From Coprinus comatus (Eukaryota > Basidiomycota > Agaricomycetes > Agaricales > Agaricaceae), in contig JAWPGT010000032.1 of the NCBI GenBank assembly GCA_034638255.1, positions 1 to 64,000 on the forward strand: 64,000 nt of DNA, given 5' to 3'. Made by a program: the position numbers and the translations under genes. The notes below the pieces were generated by a model. It was not told the origin of the DNA, ran no database searches, and worked only from the letters and a program-made list of their open reading frames with translations. Every line of letters begins with the position of its first letter. Position 1 is the first letter of the stretch. Below are positions 40,433-54,600 of the stretch, piece by piece.

Positions 40433-43320
40433 ATTTCGTTTTCTGGATTATTGACAAGAGAGAGTTCACTGAGCAGACTCTCCACTCTGATTCCAATAAT
40501 ATAATGCAAGCTCAACTACTATGGGAAGAAATTGGGCGTCAAATGGAAAGCGAGATGGTTGACTGTTCAATTGGAACATTTCGAGAACATTATATACCAT
40601 TCACGCCTAAAAATGAGGATGTAGACAAATGTATTGATCACCAGGTGGAAAAGAACCTGATCACCAAGGCAGATGATAGTACGCCAATGTGGACAATATG
40701 GAAGAAACCTAGAAGCCCCCAGCGAAGGGAATGAGGAACTTGAAAGTGTAAAGCAAGGTGAAAGAAAAATAGGAGAAGAGGGAAATGGGAGCAATAAAGA
40801 GGAAACTCAGGAAAGCAAAGAAAAAATGGGAAAGGAGAAGGAACCAAAAGAAACCGAAGCAGAACGGTTTGGACATTTCATCAACATTGTACGATCAATT
40901 CGCGAATACAAGATGTCGGATAACAGAACACCGTCGGTATCATACCTCGACTGTCCAAATAACAATATTGCGTCTGAGATTGCTGGCGGTCACTTCAAAA
41001 CAGACGGTTGCTTTCGTTCCTTCCAGATACTAATCCTGAAGAAGGAAAAGGAAAAGGAAAAGGAAAACTTATTGCATCTACTATTGCAGTACCTGCCGAG
41101 CTTAAACGGAGCATGTCAGAACGTTCATCAGCCGGTGCATCTCGACCTTTACTCCTATCTTTTTTCTGATCTTCGTTGATGACAGAATTCAATCCAACTG
41201 CTTTCATGCGCAAACCACATCATGAATGACGATCCCTGCCGAATGTTTACTTATGGCGTAAGAGATCTGTTTACCAAGTGTCACAATAGATAATGAATTT
41301 TGATTACAGATCAATATGGAAGATGAAGAGATGACGGTGTGGTATTACTCTCGCTCCTATTCATGCGAGTCAGAATCTTTCAATTTCGTAATAGTAAGTA
41401 TTGATTATAATGGACCTGCTGTGAAACTAACAGATCGTTGGACTGTAGGATGACAGTCGCGATTCTTATGAGATTTATATATGCAAAACTTGAGGAGCTT
41501 GGCTTGGATCCGACAGTGCATAGAATTCATCCAACACATACCAAGAAAGAGGGAAAACAGAAATCACGCACCGACAATGAAGGGAAAGGCGATAGCGAGC
41601 AAGATACAATTGAATACGAGGATCGAAAAAGGTTCTTTAAAACCATCAGGTCACTCTTCAGTTACCGTTCTCTCCGCATCACTGGCCGATCCACGCGTGT
41701 ATGGGAAGCAATAGAAGTGAGTGATGCAACTGGAACAATAGTGATAGGGGAGAAACGAGTTGCACTCAAAGATGTGTGGTTGGATGAAGGTGCCCGTACT
41801 GAGGGAATGAACTAGCAGGAGGTATTTCGTGTCGTGGAGACGCTTGGAGGCATACCAAAAGATTTGCTCAATGAGCTTCATCCTGACATGGGGGAGGTGA
41901 TCGAAGGCAGTATCAAGAACTATTTATACAAGAAGTATTTCATGGGAATTGACTGTGATTGTCAAGGGAGAACGCCCAAACGCAAAGCCACTAATGCCCG
42001 CCGAGTGAAAAACTTATTTACAAAGCCACTCGAAACCTCTGCTTCGTATGGTTTTACTCCTGGTTCAGACCCGTCCCGCAGTACTGCTCCCTCATACATT
42101 CCTTCTGTTACTCCATAGTGAGTCTGGATGATGGACACGAATTTCGTCCCAAGCGGCAGTATCAGCTTGTGTATTCCGAAGTTGCTAAATCGCTCGCTCA
42201 TGTTTCCAATTTCGAGGAAGCAGGAAGGGCTCTCCAGGATGCTTGTATTGGTATGTTCGTATTTTTGTGTTCTTATATTACACTTTTCTAATTGGTGGAT
42301 GATTCCAGCCCTAGGAATAATGTGGCTGGCCGGATGGGTCCACAGCGATATCAGTGTCGGAAATATCTTATATGCCATCAACTCGAACAATGAAATTCAA
42401 GGGAAATTGAGTGACCTCGAATATGCGAAGGAGTTCCAGTCTAGCAAACATTGTAGCCCAGATCCCAAAACCGTGAGCACATCGTTTCATGGTGTCGTGC
42501 TAAACTTTTCTAAATCATTACTTAGGGCACTCCGTATTTCATGGCAACCGAGACCTTCCTTCGACGCTACCTCACAGGGCATCGTTCTTTACCAAAAACG
42601 TCATATCCACAGGGCTTTAACGCAACACATTACGATCTTGGGCGGCGACGTTTAGACCCGGTCGCTCCCTCACCGAGCTTGGTCTATAGCTACCAACACG
42701 ATTTAGAATCCATTTTCTGGATTGTGCTGTGGCTAATCACGTCCCATCTCGATTATGCACCTTCCCAATCATATGGGCAGTCGATCTTTGTGGCTAGCAC
42801 AGCTAATGAAAAACTAGAACGATTCAAGATCTTTCTGGGTGATAACCACTTGCTTCGTCGATTTCCAGCTACAGGTGAAGAAGGTAAATTCTTCCATAAA
42901 GACCTGGAAGCCTTTGTCGAGCACTTGAATCACTTGGTGCAACTGCTACATAATGCATGTATTGAGCGTGCGGAACAACATTCACATGCCATCAAAGCTT
43001 TGTATACCAGGGTGTTTAACGAAACCCTTCACGTATGCCAAGTCGTGGAAGCTGTTCACCATCTACGTGATCCCCATCCTCCTCATCTCAAGGGTTCTTC
43101 TAACACGTCCAACAAGGAAAATGATCCGAAGCACAAGCGTGGCTTGTCGGAAGCTACCATGGTCACTATGGTATTCAGGATCTACCAAAAAGAATGCGAC
43201 ATACCAAAGACAAATCTACGAAGACAATTTTTCCGAATGGATACCTCGTTCGCCAATTCGCCGGCATTTGTAGAGGGGCCTTTAATTTTTCATATCATTG
43301 GTTTGCTAAATACCCATTGA
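40433..43320 (+). pseudogene. FunK1-type protein kinase gene, probably inactivated
   Basis: Fungal-specific FunK1 protein kinase fold. The N-lobe part (about 41320-41815) has VWYYSRS and SFNF, LRITGRSTRVWEA and LKDVWLDEGARTE. The C-lobe (42140-43320) has the catalytic loop HSDISVGN, the DFG-equivalent SDLEYAK, then TPYFMATE and the long helical end. An intron 42250-42308 (GTATGT to CCAG) joins DACI to ALGIMWLAGWVHSD in frame. Problems: TAG at 41813 right after TEGMN with no obvious intron to remove it, and an exon junction near 41400-41450 that does not keep frame. The 5' end is unclear, so it is probably a recent pseudogene. Its 3' end has dispersed relatives at 29125 and 55020. Confidence 0.7.
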
Positions 43321-43429
43321 ATGTATCACTGTACAATATACTTTAACCTGATTTTCTTCATCCAATTCTCAATCTAGTTCCTCTTAAAGTTTCTTTCGTT
43401 GAGTCGATGCTCGCTTATAGAGCTTAGTT

Positions 43430-44464
43430 ATAGCATAAGTGTGAACAGTGAGGGGAGTTGTAAAGTTGGAGACGTTGGGATGATGTCGTCTATTAAACAC
43501 AATGCAGCCAAGACTCTAAGATTCAATAGGCAGCAGCTACAATAACATGTGTTTTAAAAAAGCGCCCAACCACTCCGCCAGCCACTGGAAACGGACCCCA
43601 CCCGAAATTCCATTATCAATTGTGTTGAGTGTTGGTGAGTGTATCATTGCGAGATCTAGTATTATGCGTTGGACCTAGTGAATGGATTTTCTATTCAAAT
43701 TTGATTCTGTGAAGTAATTGTACTCTGATTTAAGTTTTCGTGTTCAGGTTTGAAATCTGAAAAAGTCGCTATAGTATTTACTTCCAGCCACTGGTAACAC
43801 CAAGTTAAATTTAAGATATGTTACACTTATCGTTATTTTTAAATAATTAGAGGAGATGCCAAGCAGTCCATTGCATGGTAACTGGGAACTTTTAGACCTA
43901 TGCTCTCTCTTTTTGATATGGGTAGACATTGTTGTATTGATGTAACGATGGAAGTGTATCTGTACGTCTATGATTAACTTTCGATTGCTTCAAAAATAGG
44001 ACTTCATTATCGTAAAGTTGTATATCATAATTGGGATGTGTACTGCTATTATATTCACTTAGGAAATGAAAATAAGGTATGAAGAAGTCCCAGAAAAACA
44101 AACATGTGAGGGGGGGAAATCGAGAAAGAATACATAATAAACACAGATGCAACAAAGGTCAATCGTAACATAACAATCATGATCATAATACACCATTGTA
44201 CGTCCATCAAGTTCGTGTACAACCATCCGTCGAAGAAGAAAAATATTGTCCAAAAAGAAAGAAAAGAAATAGAACCTTCCATCAGTAACTAAATAAACCA
44301 TCAGAAACGAAGCAAAAACGAAGTAGAAATCATCCCTAAGAAAAGAATCAAAACCAAAGGTTCCAAATAATCATAGTCCTCGACCATATCAATTAAGAAA
44401 TTCAAAAACAACCAGACCGATAACCCAGGCCTACTAATCGAACCCTAACATCAGTCCCTCTTCC
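43430..44464. other. Intergenic, no supported gene
   Basis: About 1 kb AT-rich sequence. It holds the 3' flank of the minus-strand 7-TM gene on its right. Open frames at 43744-44301 (minus) are hydrophobic but lack a start context, splice partners or a recognisable family. Confidence 0.5.
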
Positions 44465-46069
44465 CTATTTCCGAGGGGGTAACTCCAATGGTTCGACAAT
44501 GAGACCTTGATAACTTGATTTTGATTTCGGTTTCGGTTTCGTTTTGGTATTGGATTTACCACCGAGTCCAGCGGTTAAAGTGATAGGTAAAGGTAGTTTG
44601 AAATAAGTTTGATTTCGAGTTCGGTTTCGATTTTGATCACCATGACCACTATTCCCATCTACACCACCGTGACTTATCAATTCTCTATTAATCCCATATC
44701 CAACTCCATATCCATATTCTAAATCCAAATCCAATCCAGGTGTTTTCTCCGCCATATTGTTATTAGTGGTGTCCTCGGGACCAGTGATAAGTCCATCTGT
44801 ACTTGAATTCGAACTTCTTCTTGAACCTCTTCTTCTTCTTCCTAGTCCTCTAAAACAAGACTCGTTTTGGATATTCACCTCATCTACTACCAACTCCTTG
44901 AACTCCTTCCTGGAAAAAATCAACCCAGGAATAGTTAATAAACAACAACATATGAATTCAGGTAATGCTGATAATGGATAAAATGTTTTTTCATTTTGAG
45001 TCATGATGCCGTTACTTGATTTAGCGTTTAGTGTGGCTATTGAGTATGTTGTTCGGATTAGGATTAGGATTGAGAGGATGAAGAGGATATTTCGTGTGTG
45101 AATGTTTCCTGTTTTTTTTAATACTTTTTGGGCCTTGGAAGAGAGGCTTGTTATGTTATGATTATGGTGGGGGTGGGAGGTGGAGATAGAGGTGGAGGTG
45201 CGGTTTGTGATTTGGTGGTTGGTTGTGACTAGTTTTGAGTAGAGGTTCAAAGTTGTAAGTTGAAATGTTTTTGTAATAAAATGAAAAGAGGGGGGAAGAC
45301 GTACGAGAAGAAGAGGAAAGTTCATAATGAAATAGAACTTTAATCCCATAAATAACAGAAAGGATAAAAATAATCCAAGTCCCAGCTTGTCTAAACCCAT
45401 TACCAATCTCCACTACTTCAGTTTTCCGAACATAAAAAGCAACTATTGTGCCTCCCATACTTATAGCAATGGCGAAAAGGAGGATAGTGTGATAGATGTG
45501 TTTGTTGCTTAGGAGTTTTATTAGTTTGGATTTTGGGTGGATTCGAGATATATAGTCGCTATGATAATTGGCGGTAGTTAGAGTTGTTGTTGTCGATGAT
45601 GATGATGATGATGATGATGATGGATCAACTAGGAGAAGAACAACGTACCGATCGTATTGAAGAGAGAATAATGCATATAATAATGATGAGAAACCAGCAC
45701 CAAAAAAAACAAGATCGATAAGTAATAAATGTTGATTCTGACCTGCGGAATCTAACACGATTAGTACCGCACGTAAACCGAATGCGATTACTCGGGCTAA
45801 AGAAAATGAGATTGTTAGCATTTATATCCAGCCTACATCTATTACCCAACAAGTGTGGTAGAAGGGATGAGCTTACCGCCACAAAAAGCAGCTATAAACA
45901 AATGAATATAACAAAACTTTCTATATGTTTCCCATACGAAGTATAAAGTAAGTGGTGTATAGAATGCCGTGAATAAGAAAGCTGCTATTGAGGATTGAAA
46001 TCCAAAGAGAGATGCAAAGTTGATAACAGGCATTTGACCGCCTGGTGGTGGTAATGGTGTCGTCGCCAT
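44465..46069 (-). CDS. Seven-transmembrane protein, unknown family
   Basis: Three exons, 45877-46069, 45305-45796 and 44465-45228, joined in frame (donors GTAAGC and GTACGT; acceptors TTTAG and ACTAG), giving about 482 residues. Seven hydrophobic segments are visible: FQSSIAAFLFTAFYTPLTLYF; HLFIAAFCGARVIAFGLRAV; LLIDLVFFGAGFSSLLYALF; HTILLFAIAISMGGTIVAFY; WIIFILSVIYGIKVLF; ILFILSILILIRT; and FICCCLLTIPGLIF. The first cytosolic or luminal loop has a run of nine serines, and the 200-residue tail is Arg/Asn/Lys-rich. Topology is like fungal RTA1-type or GPCR-like proteins, but no signature allows a family call. Confidence 0.75.
45597..45622. repeat. GAT trinucleotide microsatellite in the 7-TM gene
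   Basis: About nine GAT/ATC units encoding a polyserine run in exon 2 of the 7-TM gene. Length is likely to vary between strains. Confidence 0.8.
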
Positions 46070-47025
46070 TCAATATTCAATGCTGTTGCGGAAGGGTTTG
46101 CTGACGTTAGGAGAGTAGAGACACTGCCTTCCTGTGAGAAAGCTACGAGTATGAGAATGGTAATGGGTTATAATTGGTCTCCTGGGCAGCCAGGGAGACT
46201 CGGTTGAGGCGGTGATGGGCGATGGGATGATGGAAGGTTAAAACTAGGAAAGGATGAAAGCCTTTTATCATCAACATTCATCCACGCAACATAGTTGCTT
46301 CTGGCCGGTTCCCATCACTCTTTTTTTAGTTCCAGTGACACCATGGTGATACTAGTACTTACATAGAACCAAGAAGCTGTGGGCTATGTATGCTATTGCT
46401 AGAATTGTGATGTGACAAATACATGTGTCTGATTGTTGATAAGTGAAGGTGAAATACAATTACTGTGTCTAGCAATGTACACTGTATACTGGACGGTACG
46501 TATGTACTTGCTTAAGGCTTGGCACTATAACTTTGGGTTAATGTTTGAGTTCTGTATTTTTTTTCTTCTTTCCTTTGTTTTCTTTTTGTGTTTGTCGGTC
46601 CCTATATTTTTCTTCATTGTTTTCATTACTTATTGTACATAGAGAAAGCAGGGTCAGGTATAATCTAGATCTTCGATCCTTCGCCAGTATCACAAATTGT
46701 GTATCCTCATGAAGCGCAAGTGTTTCGTTTCGTTTCGTTTCTTGAGCATTTGCCTCGCGGCCTCATCGAATATATAAAATTTATTGAAGCAATTCTTCAT
46801 TCCACCGCCCTTGTGAGACTATCCAATGAAGCCCTTAATTAGCACTGAAGCGTTGAAATTTTCAAACGATGACGCAGCGCAGGTCGCACTGACTGTGATC
46901 CATGATTGTGGACGGGGATAAGTACCGCGTGTGGCAGTGCCTCTCAGTAAGCGTGGGAATATTAACAAAAATTGTGATGAATTTACATTTCTCTTTTAGT
47001 GTGTTACTCACACCAACATACCACT
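46070..47025. other. Divergent promoter region
   Basis: About 950 bp between the 7-TM gene (minus) and the cytidine acetyltransferase gene (plus). It should hold both promoters. A short GTTTC tandem run (about 46719-46740) is visible; no clear TATA box can be assigned. Confidence 0.5.
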
Positions 47026-50000
47026 ATGCGAAAACAGTTGGACCCAAGGATACCTATCCTCATTAATAACAATGTTAAACAAAATCATCGTTCTTTCATT
47101 GTTTTGGTAGGGGATAAGGGTAGAGACCAGGTTCGCCTTTGTGTTTCTTTTACTCAAAAATTATACTTTTTTAACAACAGTTTTTTTGTTCTGTTTAGAT
47201 TGTGAATCTACATTATCTGTTATCGCAATCAAGAGTATCTGCAAGACCATCTGTACTTTGGTGTTATAAGAAGGAACTTGGGTTTACGACTCATAGGAAG
47301 AAGAGGGAGGCGAAGATTAAAAGAGACGTGAAACGTGGAATTAGAGAACCGAATGAACAAAATCCCTTTGAAATCTTTGTTACTGTTACTGATATCCGAT
47401 ACACGTACGTCCTTGTCTTCCTTTCTTTATCTCTACAGACACTAAACACATGGAATCTATTACAGATATTACAAAGAATCCCATAAAATTCTAGGAAACA
47501 CTTATGGAATGTGTGTTTTGCAAGATTTTGAAGCTATTACACCCAATTTGCTTGCTAGGACAATAGAGACTGTGGAAGGAGGAGGTTTGGTTGTTTTGTT
47601 GCTGAAGACTATGTCGTCGTTGAAGCAGTTATATACCATGAGCATGGTGTGTCGTTTTATACTCTATTTTATTTTAATTGTTGACCTTCCTACTTAGGAC
47701 GTTCATGCACGATATCGAACATCATCACACGATTCTGTCATTGCTCGTTTCAACGAACGTTTCATTCTATCACTCGGTTCTTGCGATGATTGTCTTGTAC
47801 TCGATGATGAACTCAACGTTCTACCGATTTCGCGTGGTAAAGATATCACACCTATTGAAGATAAACCCGGAAAAGAAAAAGAGGCGGAATCTGAGCTTAA
47901 AGATTTGAAGGATTCATTGGCGGATACAAAACCAGCTGGAGATCTTGTTAAACTTTCAAAAACGGTTGATCAGGCAAAGGCGATTCTGACGTTTATTGAT
48001 GCAATTGCAGAAAAGACTTTATCGTCTACGGTTACTCTAACTGCTAGTCGTGGTCGTGGAAAATCTGCTGCTCTTGGTTTGGCTATGGCTGCTGCTCTTG
48101 CTCATGGATATTCGAATATCTTTGTTACGAGTCCTAGTCCAGAAAATTTGAAGACTCTATTTGATTTTGTCTTCAAGGGTTTGGATGCGCTAGGTTATGA
48201 AGAGCATTTGGATTATGATATTGCTCAAAGTACAAATCCTGATTTTAATAAGGCAATTGTACGCGTCAATGTTTTCAGAGATCATCGCCAAACTATCCAG
48301 GTGAGTTATCAGATATTCTGATCATGAATATAAACACTGAATGTACACATAGTATATTCAACCCGAAGACGCACATGTTCTCGGCCAAGCGGAACTCGTT
48401 GTTATCGATGAAGCTGCTGCTATTCCCCTTCCCCTCGTCAAAAATCTCATTGGTCCTTACCTCGTATTCATGGCCTCTACCATCAATGGTTACGAAGGAA
48501 CAGGTCGATCACTTTCTCTTAAACTTATACAACAACTCCGCGAATCTACAAGACCTTCATTAACAAAGGATATAAACAACCCTACAAAAGATGAAGATCC
48601 CTCATCATCATCATCCAAAAAACCAATCTCCAAAGCTCCACCAAAATCGCGTACATTACGTGAAATCAAACTCGAAACACCTATTCGATATTCCAACGGT
48701 GATAAAATTGAAAAGTGGCTCAATTCATTATTATGTCTTGATGCTACTATCATTCCAAAATCAATTGGTCAAGGATGTCCACATCCTTCTCAATGTGAAT
48801 TATATTACGTTTCAAGAGATACTTTATTCTCTTATCATCCAGCTTCTGAACTTTTTCTTCAAAGAATGATGGCATTATACGTTGCTTCTCATTATAAAAA
48901 TCAACCTAACGATTTACAATTAATGTCCGATGCACCTGCTCATCATTTATTCGTTTTATTACCACCGTTAAAGGAGGATGAAACGCATTTACCGGAACCA
49001 CTTGTTGTGTTGCAAGTTGCGTTGGAAGGGAATATTAGTAAGAAGGCGATTATGGATGGGTTAGGAAGAGGATTGAGAGCGGGTGGGGATATGATACCTT
49101 GGTTGATTAGTCAACAGTTTCAGGAAAGTAGTTTTGGGATGTTGAGTGGAGCAGAGTGGTTAGGATTGCTGTTCACCCTGATTATGCTTCTGTGCGTTTT
49201 TTTCTTGTTTTTTTTTTTCTTCTTTCTTTTGTGTTGACTGAGTTTTCATTTTTATTCTTTGTTAGATGGGATATGGATCGAGAGCGCTTAAAGCGTTGAA
49301 TTCGTTTTATAGTGGAGAATATTTCAATTTGGATGAAGAAGTTAGAGAAGAAGTACATTACCCTTCAGTAGCTTCAATTGATCCTGTACGTTTACCTTTC
49401 TTCTTCCAATTCTCTCCATCACTGACATTACTCTCCCTCTCCCCTCTCCTCCCTCCCTCCATCGACACATACACATACACACGCATATACGTATACAAGA
49501 CCTCGACTCTTCAAACCGAAACACCATCAATCAGATCCCCAACATCAATGCCACCACTCTTACAAAGATTAACAGAACGTAAACCTGAAAATTTAGATTA
49601 TTTAGGAGTTTCATATGGATTAACACCACAATTGTTGAGGTTTTGGAAAAGGGCTGGATTTGTACCACTTTATTTGAGGCAGACTCAGAGTGAACTTACG
49701 GGTGAACATACTTGTGTTATGGTTAGAGGGTTGAATAAAGATGAAGAGGGTAAGGAAGGTGAAGAAGGTGGTTGGTTGAGTGAATTTGCTAAAGGTACGT
49801 TTTTGTGTTGTGTTTTATTTTATTTTTGAGATTTTTGAGGGAGTGGTTATTAATTGATTGGGGTTTTTTTTTTAGATTTTAGGAAGAGGTTCCTTTCGCT
49901 ATTGAGTTATAAGTTTAGAGAGTTTGGAGGTGTTACTGCTTTGAGTGTTTTAGAAGCTGCTAATGCCGGGATTAAAGAAAAGGAGAATTCTTTATCTTCA

Positions 50001-51205
50001 AGTATGTTTTTTTTTTCGTTTCATATCATCCCTTCTCACTCACTCACTCACTTTGTTCTCACTCAAAACAGACGAAATAAAATCACCGGAATTATCAATC
50101 ATATTTTCACCCTACGACTTAAAAAGATTAAGATCCTACGCAGATAATCAACTTGATTATCATGTTATTTTGGATTTAATGCCTTTACTTGCTTCTTTAT
50201 ATTTCCAAAAACGATTAGGTGGTGATGGGAAAGGTGATGGTGGTGTAGTAAGACTTACGGCTGTTCAGAGTGCTATTTTGTTGGCTGTTGGGTTACAGAG
50301 GAAGTCTGTTGAGGAAGTTGAGGTAAGTTTTTGTCATTTCTATTTTTTGTTGTTTTTTTTCTTTCTTTTTCCTCGTTCCCCTTTTTGTGATAAACTGACT
50401 AATGATTTGGTTGATTTATTAGGCAGAGTTACAGTTACCTGTTTCTCAAGCATTGGCACTTTTCGTCAAAGTGATTAGGAAGATTAATAAACGATTGGTG
50501 GATATACAAACTACAGCTATTAGTGCGGAGTTAGCTTTACCACCGCCGTCTAGTACAATGCGTAGTGGGATCGATCATGTTGAGAATGATGGTGTAGACG
50601 AAATGAATGCAGAAGTGGATGATGAAGCAGATGATGATGATGATAAGGGAAAGAAGACGAAGGCACAAGAGAAGAAGGTAGGGAAGGAATGGAAAAGTGT
50701 TAGTGCGGCGTTGGAAGATGAATTGAATGAAGCTGGTAATGAAGATTCACGTGAACGTACTTTGAAAGAGAAACAGAGAGAGTTGATTGATTCGTTGGAT
50801 TTGAAGAGGTCAGTTTGATTCTTTTTTCTTACTTTGGCATTTTCATTTTTATTTCTCAATTTGTTTCATTTTTTTTAAAATGATGAACTTGTACAAATTT
50901 CCGTGTCTTTTATAACTCATCTCGTTTCATTTCGATCACATTACGAATAGATGAATTTATTCCTTTTTTTTAGGTATGCAATTGATGATTCTGCTATGGA
51001 TTGGTCGAGTGCAGAGGCGCAAATCAAAGGAGGTACTGGTGCTGGTACCGGATCGGGAATGAAAGGCCGAGCTACAGTTGTAAGTATTAAAACTGGGTTA
51101 CAAAGTGGTACTAGCGGAGGCAACCTCCAAAAGAGAAAGGCTGATGACGTTGATGGTGGTAAAGATGGAAAGAAGAATAGGAGGAGTAAGAAAATAAAAC
51201 GGTAA
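47026..51205 (+). CDS. RNA cytidine acetyltransferase (NAT10/Kre33 family)
   Basis: ATP- and acetyl-CoA-dependent enzyme making N4-acetylcytidine in 18S rRNA and some tRNAs, required in the nucleolus for small-subunit assembly. About eleven exons; the first are 47026-47130, 47199-47404, 47466-47646, 47698-48300, 48353-49191 and 49266-49386. Family landmarks in order: DSRIP-like start, NLHYLLSQ, VLWCYKKELGFTSHRKKRE-type block, KILGNTYGMC, the block from LQDFEA to ARTIETVEGGG, DVHARYRT, SRGRGKSA (Walker A of the helicase-like module), VIDEAAAIPLPL, GYEGTGRSLSLKL, the GNAT acetyl-CoA loop GYGSRAL, NLDYLGVSYG and EHTCVM. A basic Lys/Arg tail (KKNRRSKKIKR) ends it as a nuclear/nucleolar signal. 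Length is close to the family's usual 1,030-1,080 residues. Confidence 0.95.
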
Positions 51206-51681
51206 ATTCTCCTCGGTGCTATAACTGTATATGTAAATGTTGTAGAAGATTTAATCAAGATTCTATCTGTATTACTTTCCTTGGCCATCCCCTTGGCACT
51301 GAATGGTCTATTTTTAACTTATGTGGGGGGAGCGAAATTGATGTCCATCTGACTTTTGTTCCACACACTCTGCCCCGGATGTCAGCCCTCCCTTGAATCT
51401 TCCTTTTCTTCTATTGCATCGTGCGCGCGCGTTTGTTTTGTTTGTCTAGGCTTGCGCTGTGACCGCTAACCGGGTGAGAGAATTATTAGTCTAGCCCGAT
51501 TTCGTATGGAACACCGATTATGATTACGTCGTTTAGTCCTTGGTTAAATAAAGGGTTCTTCTGTTCCTTTTAACAGACAGCTCAGCTTTTTCTTTCCACC
51601 ATCCTTACTGTCTTCTTCCCCTCACTCTCCTCCCTCATATTGTCAACCACATAAGAGGTTAGGGAATTACGAAACCACATA
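51206..51681. other. Intergenic, tandem plus-strand genes
   Basis: Contains the 3' end of the acetyltransferase transcript and the promoter of the transporter. A CT-rich stretch (about 51580-51640) precedes the transporter ATG. No TATA box is obvious. Confidence 0.5.
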
Positions 51682-54600
51682 ATGGCTCCTTATTTCCTAC
51701 GCAATCTCATTCCAAGACGAGAACAACGTAAACAAGCCAGACCTATATTGCAAGTTATTGCTGGACTTACTTGGATACAATGGGCGCATTTCTTCTCTGG
51801 GTCAGTATTTCTGTTCCGTTATTACATATTTCATCTCCCCGGACTCCTACAATGTCTTTTGAGACATTTTCCCAAAAAGAAAAGTCTCTTGGCGATGGGC
51901 TTGGTATTATTGACATTGTCGATCATCATCGACCTCCCCGAGTCCCCGCCAAGTCCAGGCATACCATGACAACGACAATAATCCTCTTTTGGTGGTGGAC
52001 AACGTGTCGTCGTGGTGGCTGTCCTTGGACGTCTGGACCCTGACTTGACATTCATATTTACTTACTCCCCGTTTTATGCGTGTTTTAAAAGGTGGTTGGC
52101 TTGGACCTGTGATGCTCTTGATTTTTTCTCTGTATCGCTGAGTGTTAGGAGGTTGACAGTACAATTCCCTGGAAAAACGGTTCATGATATCGTAAGCAGT
52201 ATCCAGAACTTCATTCATTAATGATAAGGCTGACTCTTCTTGATTGCTTATTAATATTAATGATAATGATCGACGGTAGACGACTGCTATCACACTCACA
52301 TTACTCTTACGATCAGTTGGCGCGGTTCGTATTTCATTATAACTCTTAAAGTAGGATCAACCTGAAGCGCTTATTTTCGGAATTACTATTACTTAGGTTA
52401 TCTTCGGTATACTCTCAGATCGATTCGGACGTAAATGGCCATTAGTTTGCAACCTAGTTCTCGTTGCGATCCTAGAACTAGCAGCAGGATTTGTCAACAC
52501 ATTCGAAGAATTCTTGGCACTTCGTTCATTATTTGGTATTGGTATGGGTGGAATTTGGGGATTGGCAGCATCAACGGCGTTAGAAAATCTTCCAGTTGAA
52601 GCTCGTGGACTTGCAAGTGGAATTTTACAACAAGGTTATGCTGTGGGTTATCTTTTGGCAGCTGTCATTAATTTGAGACTTGTTCCGGATACGCCAACCA
52701 CGTGGAGAAGTTTGTTTTGGACAGCTGCCGGAATTTCACTTTTTGCAGCTGGGGTTAGAGCTGTTTTACCGGAATCTCAAGTTTTCATTAGGGCGAAGCA
52801 GGTGGAGAAGGCGGCGGGTGTTGTTAAGAAGAATAAGAGTAGAGTTTTTTTGAAAGAGACGAAGGAGATGTTGAAGGCTCATTGGTTGTTGGTGATTTAT
52901 GCTATTTTCCTTATGAGTGGTACGTACTATTTCCCTTTTTTCTTTATCTTACGATTGTACACGAGCTTCACCTTCCTTGTTCTGCGGAAATCATAATCGA
53001 TATCTCTAACGACACTGACACTTTTTCTTTTTTTTCTTTTTCGTTGATAGGATTCAACTTCCTTTCACATGGTTCCCAGGTAAGCCATCCATTACATTCT
53101 AATCATTTCTAAACATTGCCTCGTTTCCTTACAAACTACTGACGTTCCTGACCATCTGGGACCCTCTTTCACATCTATTTATAGGACTTGTATCCCACAT
53201 ATCTAGAAACAACAAAGAACTTCTCAGCACATGATTCGACTATAGCTACTATTATTGGAAATTGCGTGAGTAAAAACCTCCGTTTTTTTAAAAAAAAATG
53301 GAGAACGGAACACTGACGTTGATAATGATATCTGCTTTAGGGCGCTATTGCGTAAGTTCTCCGTGTTCACTTGAGCTGATACTTGGCATTCTCTTGGAGG
53401 TGTCATAAGTTGTTGCTTTTTGGGTTTTAACTTTATGTTTCTTATGCTTATGCTCCACGGCCTCCTCTTTGCTTTTTCTTTTTATAACTTAGGGGTGGAA
53501 CTATTGCGGGATTACTTAGCCAGTATATTGGTCGCCGTTTGACGATTGTGTGAGTTCCTTCTCTTGTCCCATTATGTGTTTGGTTACACGTTATTAATGA
53601 TTCGGCTTCGGCTGTCATGATAGGGTCTTCGTACTTCTGATTGGAGGTTCGTTACAACTATCTTCCTCATTCCAGGTTTCTCAAACTTATGCTTACTGAC
53701 ACGTTCACCCCGAAATGAATTGAAATACAAATAGCTTTCATTCCACTTTGGATCCTTCCATCCTCATTCGGAGCCCTCTCCGCAGGTGCTTTTTGTATCC
53801 AATTTGGTGTTCAAGGAGCTTGGGGTGTGGTACGTTTTATCCTGTTTTTGGAGTAATCAAAAAGTTAATCATTAAACTCATTTATCTGATTCTTTTGGGG
53901 CTTCTCGTTTGCGTGTTGTGCGGAATGGGGATTGCGTTTGGACTTGCGCTTGCGCTTGGATTCGATAGATCCCTATTCAATTGGCGGAGATGTCACCTCC
54001 TGCTTTCCGTGCTACCTTCCCTGGTGTGGTTTATCAGATCGGTAATGTATGTAATCTCTCTTTCTCTTTTCACGCCACGTACTTTTAAGGGGAAATGGAT
54101 GCTCATTTCATGATTCTGATCCTCATCTGATAATAGATGGTTTCTTCTGCATCGGCACAAATCGAAGCCAGTTGAGTTTTTTTTTCTAAATTTACTTTGA
54201 TCGCGGTTAGAATGGAATTACTAATACTCCTTTCATTTTAGCTGGAGGTGACCACCAACGAACTACGGTTCTTGATTCGAATGGCGTATTACGAGATGTA
54301 CCGGATTATGCTACGGTAATTGGATTTCTGATTCTTAGTCATCTTAATTCCTCTGGTGGATACTGATTTGTATTGGATTTGTTTCCTAGGTTCAAGGTAT
54401 TTTCATTGGTGTTATTGCTGCGTTTGTGATTATCGTTACTATCATTGGACCCGAGTACGTTCTTTTTCTTTTGTTTTTGCGTCCCCTTTTGCTAACAACT
54501 CAAATAACTTCTGTATGTTATTTTATAGAAATCATGGATCCCGATTCGAGAAAGCAAAAACCGCATTCGAAGAAGGTGGAGGTCGTGGTGAAATTATCGA

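Noticed and set aside
44055..44301. Hydrophobic minus-strand frames as a membrane protein gene
   Set aside because: AT-rich, overlapping frames with no splice partners or family signal.
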